From VRUE01 sp963822295 (GTDB lineage Bacteria > Actinomycetota > Thermoleophilia > Solirubrobacterales > 70-9), in NCBI GenBank assembly GCA_963822295.1, contig CAWGHD010000002.1:1054001-1118000 (forward strand): DNA of 64,000 bases, read 5' to 3'. The notes beneath the pieces were generated by a model. The model ran no database searches. It saw only the letters and a list, made by a program, of their open reading frames with translations, and was not told the origin of the DNA. Below, in pieces: positions 1 to 8,048 of the stretch (position 1 is its first letter; each line of letters opens with the position of its first letter). Both the position numbers and the translations under genes were made by a program.

Positions 1-700
1 TCGCGCAGCCCCCCTCGCCCGACCCGACCTCGGCGAAGACGCCGCTCGCTTCCGGCCCGTCCTCGATCAGGGCCGCCGCCGGCTCGCGCCCGACCCGGTC
101 CCAGCGACCGACCAGGACCCGGATCGCGCCCTGCGGCGAGCCGCTCGCGACCGGCGCGCCGGCGTCCTCGAGCCGCTCGCTCACCTCTTCGCAGGCCCCG
201 GCGCCGGGACCGCGGCACTCGACCGCGACCTCCCGCCGCCTGCCGTCGTAGCCGCCGGTGAACGGCTGCGGCCAGGAGCCGACCACGGCGGGGACGCGCA
301 TCGCCGCCCCCCAGTCGCGGTAGTCCCACCAGATCCGCTCGCCGCCGCGCAGCGGGTAGTCGGCGGCGCCGACGGTGGACTCGACGCCGTTGACGTAGAA
401 GAACCAGTCGTGGGGCTCCGCGGCGATCTCCTCCGCGCCCTCCAGCCCCTCGATCGACTGCACGAAGCCGCCGCCGAAGCGGGTCTCGATCTCGGCGTTC
501 CGTTCGAGCACGCGCATCACGGTGTCCGACTCGCGCACCTCGCCGAAGCCGGCCTCGATCAGCGGCTCGGCGCCGTAGTCCCGGGTCACGGTCAGGCCGG
601 ACTCGCCGACGTCCTCACCCGGCCCGAGGCCGCAACCGGCGGTCGCGAGCGCCGCAGCAAGCAGCGCGATCGCGACCGCCGTGGAACGGCGTGACCTCAT
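1..700 (-). CDS. DUF4430 (transcobalamin-like) lipoprotein, partial
   Basis: This is an exported protein whose C-terminus lies beyond the left edge. Reading from the ATG at 700, the N-terminus has two Arg, a hydrophobic stretch and a lipobox (ATAGC, Cys at about residue 23), so it is probably lipid-anchored. Residues about 95-125 contain WFFYVNGVES followed by GGERIWWDY, the pattern of DUF4430, a fold related to the C-terminal domain of eukaryotic transcobalamin. It starts 8 bp after the stop of the next DUF4430 gene and lies in the transcript headed by the cobalamin riboswitch. A role in capturing cobalamin or a precursor at the cell surface is inferred. The family assignment is by motif memory, not a search. 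Confidence 0.75.
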   Translation of the reverse strand, partial: MRSRRSTAVAIALLAAALATAGCGLGPGEDVGESGLTVTRDYGAEPLIEAGFGEVRESDTVMRVLERNAEIETRFGGGFVQSIEGLEGAEEIAAEPHDWFFYVNGVESTVGAADYPLRGGERIWWDYRDWGAAMRVPAVVGSWPQPFTGGYDGRRREVAVECRGPGAGACEEVSERLEDAGAPVASGSPQGAIRVLVGRWDRVGREPAAALIEDGPEASGVFAEVGSGEGGCA

Positions 701-708
701 GCAACCCC

Positions 709-1449
709 TCAGGGGCAGACCCCTGCGACGCAGACGCCGACCCCGTTGGACGGGATGTCCTTGCCGTGGGTCGCGCGCAGCAGCGTCGCCGTGGTCACGG
801 TCACCGTCGTGCGGCCGTCGGCGCCGGTCGGGGCACTCGCCCCGGTCACCTTCGCGCCCTTGACCGGCTTGCGCTTGCCCCCGTCGTCGTAGGAGAGGAC
901 GCGGACCTCGAACGGCGTCCCCGCCGTCGCCTCGGCCGGCCCTTCCAGCGCCAGCTCCTTCGGGTACGGGAAGGCGGCCAGCGCCCAGAGCACGTCGTCG
1001 CCGGCCCTCAGCTTCACCGACTCGCCGCCGAGTTCCGGGTTCTCGTGGTTGACCTTCAGGTACCAGGAGAGCTTGCCGCCGGCGGTCGAGCCGCCGATCC
1101 CGCAGATCCCGAGCCCGAAGTCGAAGGCGTCGGTGACCAGGAACGGCCTCAGCGTCTTCGTGGACTGCGCCGCCTGGCCGAGCAGGCCGAGCGCGGTCGG
1201 GCCGTTGATCCGCGCCCCCCGGCCGCTGCCGCCGGTGCCCTTGCCGAAGCAGTTCGCCTTCGGGCTGGTCGGGATCGTGACCGACCCCGTCCTCAGGGTC
1301 TCCTCGGCGAGCACCTTGCCGCCGGCGCCGACCACTCTCAGGTCGGCTTCGACCTTTTTGGCCGCGGGCGCGGCGGTTGCTGTGGACAGGATCAGGAACA
1401 GGGCCAGTGCGCACGCGGCGCCCAGCCGGGATGGAATGAGTCTTGGCAT
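709..1449 (-). CDS. Secreted DUF4430-domain protein with Ig-like C-terminus
   Basis: The 246-residue protein begins with a classical signal peptide (hydrophobic stretch, then ATAAPAAKK). A DUF4430-like domain follows, with LSWYLKVNHENPE and GDDVLWALAAFPYP at roughly residues 120-165. The last 75 residues resemble a bacterial Ig-like (Big_1-type) domain (GTPFEVRVLSYDDG, then GADGRTTVTV). No lipobox is seen, so it is probably secreted. The start at 1449 has a GGAAGGG ribosome site just upstream. It is the first gene behind the cobalamin riboswitch and sits 8 bp before a second DUF4430 gene, so both are probably repressed when cobalamin is plentiful. Cobalamin binding itself is inference from the fold and the riboswitch. 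Confidence 0.75.
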   Translation of the reverse strand: MPRLIPSRLGAACALALFLILSTATAAPAAKKVEADLRVVGAGGKVLAEETLRTGSVTIPTSPKANCFGKGTGGSGRGARINGPTALGLLGQAAQSTKTLRPFLVTDAFDFGLGICGIGGSTAGGKLSWYLKVNHENPELGGESVKLRAGDDVLWALAAFPYPKELALEGPAEATAGTPFEVRVLSYDDGGKRKPVKGAKVTGASAPTGADGRTTVTVTTATLLRATHGKDIPSNGVGVCVAGVCP

Positions 1450-1483
1450 TTATGCCGTCCCTTCCTCGAGGGTTGTCTTGGCT

Positions 1484-1665
1484 GGCCGGGGACAGGTCTC
1501 CTGGCTTCCGGGGTGGTCAGCCGCGCCTTCCCGGGGCGTCGAAGACGCCCCAGTGGCCGGCGCCCTGATGCGGGCGCCCGCGACCTCCTTGACCCGGTCA
1601 CAGTGGCGGGACCGCGCCGGCTTCTCACCGGACTTCCCTTGACCACCGACCGTATGTACGCGGGC
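1484..1665 (-). promoter_or_regulatory. Cobalamin (AdoCbl-type) riboswitch
   Basis: On the minus strand the segment carries the hallmark blocks of a cobalamin riboswitch in the right order. They are GGGAAGTCCGGTGAGAAGCC, then GCGGTCCCGCCACTGTGA, a long variable GC-rich stem, and the closing block AGCCAGGAGACCTGTC. The last block ends about 35 nt before the start codon at 1449. The 5' boundary (P1 strand) is approximate. It should control the two downstream DUF4430 genes by terminator or ribosome-site sequestration. The expression platform was not resolved by eye. Confidence 0.9.
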
Positions 1666-1820
1666 GAGTCTATCCCGCCGGTCGGAACGCCGACGGGGGC
1701 GGCTCGCCCGAACAGTCGCGCATACATATGAGACGCGCGATCCAATCCGCTGAAGATGCGTCTACCGCTAAGTCACCGCTGACCGATCCGCGCCTACCCT
1801 CGCGCCGGCAACCCCCAACG

Positions 1821-1873
1821 CCGAATCGCATCACGTTCGCCATGCATCACATGGCAAAGCTGATGTGATTCGG
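1821..1873. repeat. Dispersed 52-bp hairpin repeat, copy 1
   Basis: A 53-bp imperfect palindrome. The outer 13-bp arms CCGAATCGCATCA and TGATGTGATTCGG pair with one G-U. The inner arms GCCATG and CATGGC enclose a 5-nt loop. A very similar element in the same orientation lies at 50770-50821. This copy sits 20 bp upstream of the gene starting at 1894. The function is unknown. Confidence 0.75.
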
Positions 1874-1893
1874 CCAGACGGTCTGGAGAGTCG

Positions 1894-2574
1894 ATGAGGC
1901 ATGGAATTGGCCGGCCGACGCCGGCGATGGTGGTGGCGCTTCTGGCGCTCTTCGCGGCGCTCTCGGGCACGGTCTACGCCGCGGGCAAGATCAGCGGCAA
2001 GACGATCCGGGTCAAGTCGCTGCCCGGCAACCGCCTCAAGCCCGGCTCGGTTCCCGCCAACCGCCTGCGGCCCGGGGTCCTCGACGCCCGGGTGGCGACC
2101 CCGATCACCGGCTCCCAGATCGACGAGCGCAGCCTCGGCCAGGTCCCGAGCGCCTCCTACGCCGACTTCGCCGCCACAGCCCAGTCCGCCGTCGACGCCC
2201 AGACCGCCGTCAACGCCGTCCAGGCGGTCGGTGCGGAAACGGTCAACGGCCACACCGCCGGCTGCCTGGAGGGAACCCAGCCCTTCGCCGGCGCCTGCTG
2301 GCAGAGCTCGGCGACCGACACGCCGGTGACCGCCCCGGTCGCGGCGGCTTCCTGCGCTGCTCAAGGCGGGACGTTGCCTGAGGCGCTGCAACTCGCGGCA
2401 TTTGCACAGCAGCCGGGCATAGTGCTCGAATCGGATGAGTGGTCAGGAGACATCCCGGTGTACTCAGGCCCAGGGACCTACGGCGTCATTACCGTCTCCC
2501 CCACCGGAGTTATTGCTTCACTGACCTCCACCAGCACCCTCCGATACCGCTGCGTAATCCCCCTCGTCATTTAG
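1894..2574 (+). CDS. Secreted protein of unknown function with Thermoleophilia-type N-terminus
   Basis: The 226-residue protein opens with a short polar segment and then MVVALLALFAALSGTVYAAG, an export signal very common in Solirubrobacterales secreted proteins. The next part (about 30-110) is rich in Ala, Val, Gln and Asp and contains repeated GNRLKPGSVPANRLRPG-like turns. The C-terminal 100 residues contain four or five Cys and look like a small disulfide-stabilised domain. The start ATG at 1894 is preceded by GGAGAG. No enzymatic motif was recognised. It lies just after the hairpin repeat at 1821 and before an exported protease. Function unknown. Confidence 0.7.
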   Translation: MRHGIGRPTPAMVVALLALFAALSGTVYAAGKISGKTIRVKSLPGNRLKPGSVPANRLRPGVLDARVATPITGSQIDERSLGQVPSASYADFAATAQSAVDAQTAVNAVQAVGAETVNGHTAGCLEGTQPFAGACWQSSATDTPVTAPVAAASCAAQGGTLPEALQLAAFAQQPGIVLESDEWSGDIPVYSGPGTYGVITVSPTGVIASLTSTSTLRYRCVIPLVI

Positions 2575-2613
2575 TCGCCATCCGGTCACCCCCGCTCTCT
2601 ATCCTCCAGGGGA

Positions 2614-3558
2614 ATGAGGAACCCGGCCTATCCGCGCGTCGCGGAGGGAGTCGCGCTGCTGGCCCTGATCGCCCTCTTGGCGCTCTGCACCTGGCCCGCC
2701 GCGGGCGGCGCCTCCGAACGCCTCCACGCACCCGCCGAAGCGAGCGCCAGCGCCGACCAGGAAGTCGCGCGGATCGCCGCCTACTGGACGCCGGAGCGGA
2801 TGCGCAACACGCCGCCGCTGCTCGCCCCAGGCACCCGGCGGCCCGACCCGCTGGCGGTGGCCAGCTTCGCCCCGGTGCCCGACGCGACCGTCCCGCCCTA
2901 CGTGGTCGAGGGCCGCATCTTCGTCCGCCAGGGCAAGTCGAAAGGCTATTGCTCGGGAACCGCGATCAACAGCCCCACGCGGCGGCTGGTGCTGACCGCC
3001 GGCCACTGCGTCAACACCGGCCCGCGCGGCCTCCGCGGCACCAGCGCCTGGTCGCGCTACCTCGAGTTCGTGCCCGCCTACACCGACGGGACGGCGCCCT
3101 TCGGGACCTTCGTCGCCCGCCGGCCCGAGGTCTACGCGCCCGACGACTGGGTCCGGTTCGGCAACCCCAACTACGACATCGGCGCCTTCCTCACCACGCC
3201 GACCACCCCCGAAGGCCTCAACGTCGCCGACGCGGTCGGCGGCGGCGTCACGATCGGCCTCGACCTGACCCGCAAACAGAACTTCCAGACCTTCGGCTAC
3301 CCCGGCAAAACGCGGCGCATGCAGCAGTGCGAATCGCCCGCGGTCGGCGACGACCCGTTCACCTACCAGGCGCCCGGCCCGCCGACGGTGAGGATCCGCT
3401 GCCACTGGCTGCCCGGCGCCAGCGGCGGGGGCTGGCTGACCGAAGGCGGCACGATCGTCAACGGGCTGACCAGCTACGGCCGCAACCGCGACCTCACCCA
3501 CACCTACGGGCCCTACTTCAGCAAGCGCACGGTCGGCAAGGTCGTCGCCGGGCTGTAG
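2614..3558 (+). CDS. Secreted trypsin-like (S1 family) serine protease
   Basis: The protein has 314 residues with an N-terminal signal or anchor (about 10-32) and a short pro-region. The chymotrypsin-fold triad is visible: His131 in LTAGHC, Asp188 in YDIGAF and Ser270 in GASGGG. The Ser motif is GASGGG rather than the classical GDSGG, as in glutamyl-endopeptidase-like bacterial members. A paralogue with the same layout is at 24792-25586. The product is expected to be exported and to cleave proteins outside the cell or process surface proteins. The neighbours give no specific substrate. Confidence 0.85.
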   Translation: MRNPAYPRVAEGVALLALIALLALCTWPAAGGASERLHAPAEASASADQEVARIAAYWTPERMRNTPPLLAPGTRRPDPLAVASFAPVPDATVPPYVVEGRIFVRQGKSKGYCSGTAINSPTRRLVLTAGHCVNTGPRGLRGTSAWSRYLEFVPAYTDGTAPFGTFVARRPEVYAPDDWVRFGNPNYDIGAFLTTPTTPEGLNVADAVGGGVTIGLDLTRKQNFQTFGYPGKTRRMQQCESPAVGDDPFTYQAPGPPTVRIRCHWLPGASGGGWLTEGGTIVNGLTSYGRNRDLTHTYGPYFSKRTVGKVVAGL

Positions 3559-3575
3559 CGGCGCCCGGCGACCCG

Positions 3576-3947
3576 TCAGACGCTGAGCTGGTCCCGGTAG
3601 AAGCGGTAGTCGCCGCGCTCGGGCCGCAGGTTCGAGGCGAGCGCCAGATGGTGGCGGGCGCGCTCGGTGTCGCCGGTCTTGGTCAGCGCCCGGCCGAGGC
3701 AGAAGTGGGCGTAGTCGTCGACGTGGTGCGTCTCGACGACCGCGCCGAACTCGACCGCGGCGGCGGCGAAGCGGCCGCAGCGGAAGTAGGCGCGGCCCAG
3801 CGCCTCGCGCACCGAGGTCTTCTCCGGCGCCCGCCTGGCGGCCTGCTCGAGGGGCACGGCGGCCTCGGCGAAGTCCTCCTCGGAGAGCAGCTCGATGCCC
3901 CGCCTGTACAGCGTGAAGGTCGAATCCCGATCCGAGTCGGAGGCCAT
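3576..3947 (-). CDS. Small TPR-repeat protein
   Basis: A 123-residue soluble protein made of about three tetratricopeptide repeats (EEDFAEAAVPLEQAARRAPE, then an ALGRAYFRCGRF unit, then CLGRALTKTGDTERARHH). The start was set at 3947, because the upstream in-frame extension is poorly conserved-looking and runs into the leader of the divergent helicase gene. TPR arrays mediate protein-protein contacts. The partner is not apparent. It lies 17 bp beyond the convergent protease gene. Confidence 0.8.
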   Translation of the reverse strand: MASDSDRDSTFTLYRRGIELLSEEDFAEAAVPLEQAARRAPEKTSVREALGRAYFRCGRFAAAAVEFGAVVETHHVDDYAHFCLGRALTKTGDTERARHHLALASNLRPERGDYRFYRDQLSV

Positions 3948-4102
3948 CGGAAAAGTGTAGGGAGCCGGATTTGCGGGCCTTTTAAGCCGGGCTGCTACGG
4001 TGTTCAGGTCGGGCCTGGCGCCAACCGCCACCCGAGAGGTTCCGTTTCTCTGTGCGCCACTGTGCGTTTTCGGGGTCGCTGGATCTCCCTCGAATCGCTC
4101 AG

Positions 4103-4108
4103 AAGGAG
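4103..4108 (+). promoter_or_regulatory. Ribosome binding site that points to an ATC start
   Basis: AAGGAG is followed 5 nt later by two in-frame ATC codons (4114 and 4117), exactly where DEAD-box helicase homology begins. No ATG, GTG or TTG lies in frame between the ATG at 4000 and the helicase Q-motif. Confidence 0.55.
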
Positions 4109-4113
4109 CTCAC

Positions 4114-5368
4114 ATCATCAAGTCGTTTGCCGATCTCGGCATTTCAAACCCTGTCGTGGACGCGCTCTCACAGCGCGGCATCACCCAGCCTTTTCCCGTC
4201 CAGCAGATGGTCGTCAGCGACGCGCTCGCCGGCCATGACCTTCTGGTCCAATCGCCGACCGGCTCGGGCAAGACCCTGGCCTTCGGCATCCCGATCGCCG
4301 ACCTGATCGAGCCGGGCGCCAGGCGCCCCTCGGCGCTGGTCCTCGCCCCCACCCGCGAGCTCGCCAGCCAGATCGTCGACGAGCTCGACTCGATCGCCCG
4401 GGCGCGCCGCCTGCGGATCTGCGCCGTCTACGGCGGGGTCGGCTTCGGGCCGCAGAGCGCCGCCGCCCGCAAGGCCGACATCGTCGTCGCCACCCCGGGC
4501 CGGCTCGAGGACCTGATCGGGCGCGGCGTCATCTCGCTCGGCGACATCCGCATCCTCGTCCTCGACGAGGCCGACCGGATGCTCGACATGGGCTTCAAGC
4601 CGGCGGTCAGCCGGATCGTCGCCCAGACCCCGAAACAGCGCCAGACGCTGTTCTTCTCGGCCACCCTCGAGGGCGCGACCGGCAAGCTCGCCGCCGCCTA
4701 CACCCACAAGCCCCGTCGCCACACCCACGAACCGACCGACCACAAGAAGGCGGACATCAAGCACCGCTTCGTCCACGTCGAGTCGCAGAGCGCCAAGCTC
4801 GACCACCTGATCACCGAACTCGGCGGCTCCGAGAGCAACCGCACGCTGGTCTTCGTCCGCACCAAGCGGGGCGCCGACCGGCTGGTCAAGCGGCTCCGGA
4901 CCCGCGACGTGCACGCGGTCGCGATGCACGGCGACAAGAGCCAGGGCCAGCGCGAACGCGCCCTCGCCCGCTTCGAGAGCGGCGCCGTCGCCACCCTGAT
5001 CGCCACCGACGTCGCCGCCCGCGGCATCGACGTCGAGGACATCACCCATGTCGTCAACTTCGACATCCCCGGCGACCGCGACTCCTACGTGCACCGGATC
5101 GGCCGCACCGGCCGCGCCGGGCGCAGCGGCGCCGGAGTCAGCTTCGTGCTCGCCGACCAGGCCGACGAGATGCGGCTGCATCGCCCGCGACCTCGGCCTC
5201 TCCCCCCAGTTCGACCAGGACCGCGGCAACGCCCCTCACGAGGGCCGGTCGCACCAGGGTCGCGAGAACGGCGGATCGCCGGACCACCAGAAGCAGGCGT
5301 CCGCCGGCCAGAAGCGCCGCCGCCGCAACCGCAATCGCAATCGCAACAAAAAAGGAGCAGCCGCATGA
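4114..5368 (+). CDS. DEAD-box RNA helicase (single-base frameshift near its 3' end)
   Basis: This is an ATP-dependent RNA helicase of the RhlE/DeaD class, acting in RNA remodelling, ribosome assembly or mRNA decay. Visible motifs in order are the Q-motif (FADLGISNP...PFPVQ), SPTGSGKT, PTRELA, TPGR, DEAD, SAT, VARGID-type AARGID and HRIGRTGR. An extra C at about 5179 shifts the frame after EMRL. Removing it restores IARDLGLSPQF and a very basic tail (KRRRRNRNRNRNKKG) ending at 5368. Left uncorrected, the frame runs on and fuses with the next gene. The likely start is an ATC at 4114 or 4117. The stop overlaps the next ATG in ATGA. Confidence 0.85.
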
Positions 5369-5733
5369 GCACCGCCACGCTCACCTCGACGAAATGGACC
5401 TGCGACGGCTGCGCCGTCTCGATCAGTCAGATCGACGGAGGCAGCAAAGCCCTCCCCGAGACCTGGTCTAAGTCCCCCGCCGGGCTCTTCTGCCTGCTCT
5501 GCCGGCGTGACCGCGCCGCCACCGCCGCGATCAACGAGGCGCCTGAGGGCAGCCCCGTCGACGTCCGCGCCCAGATCCGCCGCGCCGCGCTGATCGAGTT
5601 CGAGGTGCAGCGCACCCCGGAGCTCGCCGACAGCAAGATCGCCCGGGCCTGCCGCTCCTCGGCCCCGGCCGTCGCCAAGGCCCGCGCCCGCCTCGACATC
5701 CCCGAGCCGCCGCCCGCCGAGGGCCGGCGCTAA
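5365..5733 (+). CDS. Small protein with two Cys-X2-Cys pairs
   Basis: A 122-residue protein starting at the ATG inside the ATGA overlap with the helicase stop and preceded by AAAGGAG. The N-terminal half has CDGC and CLLC spaced about 30 residues apart, suggesting a single zinc ribbon. The C-terminal half is helical, with a KIARACRSSAPAVAKARARL segment that resembles a helix-turn-helix of the kind that scans nucleic acid. Coupling to a helicase suggests an RNA- or DNA-binding partner, which is inference. The family was not recognised. Confidence 0.7.
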   Translation: MSTATLTSTKWTCDGCAVSISQIDGGSKALPETWSKSPAGLFCLLCRRDRAATAAINEAPEGSPVDVRAQIRRAALIEFEVQRTPELADSKIARACRSSAPAVAKARARLDIPEPPPAEGRR

Positions 5734-5776
5734 GGATCGGGACGCCTCGCGTCGATAACAACCTGGTGGCGTTCTC

Positions 5777-6643
5777 GTGCAGATAGGAATCGGGCTGGCG
5801 GTCGTCGCCGCCCTGATCGCGAACCTGGCCTGGCTCTTCAAGCACCGGGGCTGCCAGTTCGCCGAGCCGATCCAGATCCAGCGGCCGCTGCAGAGCGCCC
5901 GCCGGCTCGCCTCCTCGCCCTGGTTCGCCGCCGGCTGGGGCCTTGCCGCGATCGCCTGGCTGGTCCACGTCGCCGCCCTCTCGATGGCGCCGATCTCACT
6001 CGTGCAGGCCGTCCTCGCCGGCGGCGCGGTCACCCTCGCCGTGATGGCGCAGCGCTTCTTCGGCGACCCGGTCGAGAAGCGCCAGTGGATGGCGCTCGTC
6101 CTCGGCGGCACCGGCCTGGCGCTGCTCGTCCTCACCGTCCCCAACTTCGACGGCAGCCACTCGAGCTTCTCGACGGGCGCGATCCTCGGCTTCGAGGGCG
6201 GCCTCGCCCTGATCGCGGCGGCCCTCGTCTCGAGTCACCGCTCCGAGCGCTTCTCCGCCCACGGCCGCGTCGTCTTCGCGGCGATCGCCGGCACCCTCTT
6301 CGCCCTCGCGGGCATCGCGATCAAGGGCCTGACGGGCGCCGACGGAGTCTCGATCGCGGTGCTGGCCCCATGGGTCGGCATGATCCTGGTCGCCGGCGTC
6401 CTCGCCCAGTACGCCTCGGCGACGGCGCTCCAGCGCGGCGGCGCAATCGAGACGATCGGGTTGATCGGCCTCGTCGCCAACGCCGCCCAGATCCTCGGCG
6501 GGGTCCTCGTCTTCGGCGACCCGCTCTCGACCAGCCCGCTCGGCCTCACCCTCCAGGTCAGCGCCTTCGCGATGGTCTGCGCGTCGGCGCTCCTGATCCC
6601 GGCCCGGCTCACCCCCGGCAAGCCGGCTCCCGCGGCTATCTGA
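5777..6643 (+). CDS. DMT-superfamily (EamA-like) membrane permease
   Basis: A 288-residue integral membrane protein with about nine or ten hydrophobic segments (first at residues 1-20, last at about 255-275). It is arranged as the two-fold repeat typical of drug/metabolite transporters. The start is GTG at 5777. The substrate cannot be told from sequence, and members export or import amino acids, sugars or metabolites. The gene runs convergently into the oxidoreductase gene and overlaps it by 8 bp. Confidence 0.75.
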   Translation: MQIGIGLAVVAALIANLAWLFKHRGCQFAEPIQIQRPLQSARRLASSPWFAAGWGLAAIAWLVHVAALSMAPISLVQAVLAGGAVTLAVMAQRFFGDPVEKRQWMALVLGGTGLALLVLTVPNFDGSHSSFSTGAILGFEGGLALIAAALVSSHRSERFSAHGRVVFAAIAGTLFALAGIAIKGLTGADGVSIAVLAPWVGMILVAGVLAQYASATALQRGGAIETIGLIGLVANAAQILGGVLVFGDPLSTSPLGLTLQVSAFAMVCASALLIPARLTPGKPAPAAI

Positions 6644-8048
6644 GCCCGCGCAGCACCGAGCGGGCCGCGTTGTATCCGCACATCCCGTGCGCCCCGCCGC
6701 CCGGCGGCGTCGCCGCCGAGCAGATGTACACGCCCGGTATCCCCGTCCGGTAGGGGTCGAGCGCGAGCCGCGGGCGGATCACCGTCTGCCATGGAGTGTT
6801 GGCGCCGGTGATGATGTCGCCGCCGACGTAGTTCGCGTTGTAGGCGGTCAGCTCCGCCGGCGAGCGCGTCACGCCGGCGACGATCCGATCGCGAAAGCCG
6901 GGGGCGAAGCGTTCGATCTGGTCGAGGAGGGCCCGCTCGGCGTCGCCGTCGTAGCCGCGGGGCACGTGGGCGTAGGCCCAGACCGGGTGGACGTCCCCGC
7001 GCGAGCGCGCCGGGTCGGCGAGGTACTGCTGGCCGACGAGGACGAAGGGGCGCTCCGGCATCCGCCCGCGGTTGACCTCGCGCTCGGCGTGCGCCAGCTC
7101 CTCGAGCGACCCGATCACGTGGACGGTGCCGGCGCGGCGCGAGTCCGGGTGGGTCCAGGGGACCCCGCCCTCGACCGCGAGGTCGACCTTGAACGCGCCG
7201 GGCCCGTACCGGTAGCGCCGGTAGGCGCGGGCGACGCGGGCCGGCAGCCGCTCGCCGGCGAGCGCGGCGACCGCCTGCGGGGTCAGGTCGAGGACGACGG
7301 CGCCGGCCTCGGGGAGCTCGTCGAGCGAGCGCACCGCCCTGCCGGTCTCGATCCTCCCCCCGTTCTCCAGCACGACCGCCGCCAGCGCCTCGGCGATCGC
7401 GCCCGAGCCGCCGCGCGCGACCGGCCATCCGTGGCGGTGGCAGGCGCAGACCATCGCCATCCCGACCGAGGCGCTCAGCGGCCGGCCCAGCGGGCTGAAC
7501 CCGTGCGCGGCGACGCCGCCGAAGAGCGCCCTCGCCTGCGGCGTGCGGAGCGCCCGCGCCAGCAACGTCGCCGGCGCCGCGGCGCGCAGCCCGAAGCGGG
7601 TCATCAGCAGCGGATGCCGGGGGATCCGCAGGACCGGGCGCAGGATGTCCTCCCCGAGCCGGTCGAAGGCCGCCGCCGAGGGGCCGAAGACGCGCTTCCA
7701 CCCCGCCCCGGCCGCGCCCAGCCCGGAGGCCGTGTCCTCGATCGAGCGCAGCATCGCCGCGCCCCCGCCCCCGTCGAGCGGGTGGCTCAGGTCCACTTCC
7801 GGCCAGGCCCACTCGAAGCCGTGGCGCTCGAGCGGCAGCTCGGTCAGCGCCGGCGAGCCGACCGCCATCGGGTGGACCGCCGAGCAGTCGTCGTGGAGCA
7901 GCCCGGGCAGGGTCAGCTCGCTGGTGCGGGCGCCGCCGCCGATCGTCTCCGCCGCCTCGATCACCGTGACGGCGACGCCGGCGTGGGCGAGCGCCGCGGC
8001 GCAGGCCAGCCCGTTCGGCCCGGAGCCGACGACGATCGCGTCGCTCAT
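6636..8048 (-). CDS. CrtI-like FAD-dependent oxidoreductase (phytoene desaturase family)
   Basis: A 470-residue flavoprotein. The N-terminus has the dinucleotide-binding motif VVGSGPNGLACAAALAHAG followed by an acidic residue (VIEAAE). The C-terminus carries the conserved FAD-contacting end GVYICSAATPPGGGAHGMCG. Relatives desaturate or isomerise carotenoids or other lipids, but many actinobacterial members have unknown substrates. No phytoene synthase is nearby, so a carotenoid role is not supported here. Its start overlaps the stop of the upstream DUF3556 gene by 4 bp (ATGA), implying translational coupling and a joint function at the membrane. Confidence 0.85.
   Translation of the reverse strand: MSDAIVVGSGPNGLACAAALAHAGVAVTVIEAAETIGGGARTSELTLPGLLHDDCSAVHPMAVGSPALTELPLERHGFEWAWPEVDLSHPLDGGGGAAMLRSIEDTASGLGAAGAGWKRVFGPSAAAFDRLGEDILRPVLRIPRHPLLMTRFGLRAAAPATLLARALRTPQARALFGGVAAHGFSPLGRPLSASVGMAMVCACHRHGWPVARGGSGAIAEALAAVVLENGGRIETGRAVRSLDELPEAGAVVLDLTPQAVAALAGERLPARVARAYRRYRYGPGAFKVDLAVEGGVPWTHPDSRRAGTVHVIGSLEELAHAEREVNRGRMPERPFVLVGQQYLADPARSRGDVHPVWAYAHVPRGYDGDAERALLDQIERFAPGFRDRIVAGVTRSPAELTAYNANYVGGDIITGANTPWQTVIRPRLALDPYRTGIPGVYICSAATPPGGGAHGMCGYNAARSVLRGLR

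Noticed and set aside
691..1731. Plus-strand ORFs across the riboswitch region
   Set aside because: They run antisense through a recognisable riboswitch and a signal-peptide gene, and their composition is typical of shadows.
4000..4113. Helicase start at the ATG at 4000
   Set aside because: The extra 38 residues show no family similarity, the ATG has no ribosome site, and a strong site lies just before the family start.
5170..5190. Programmed ribosomal frameshift in the helicase
   Set aside because: No slippery heptamer or downstream pseudoknot was evident, and similar single-base errors occur elsewhere in the contig.
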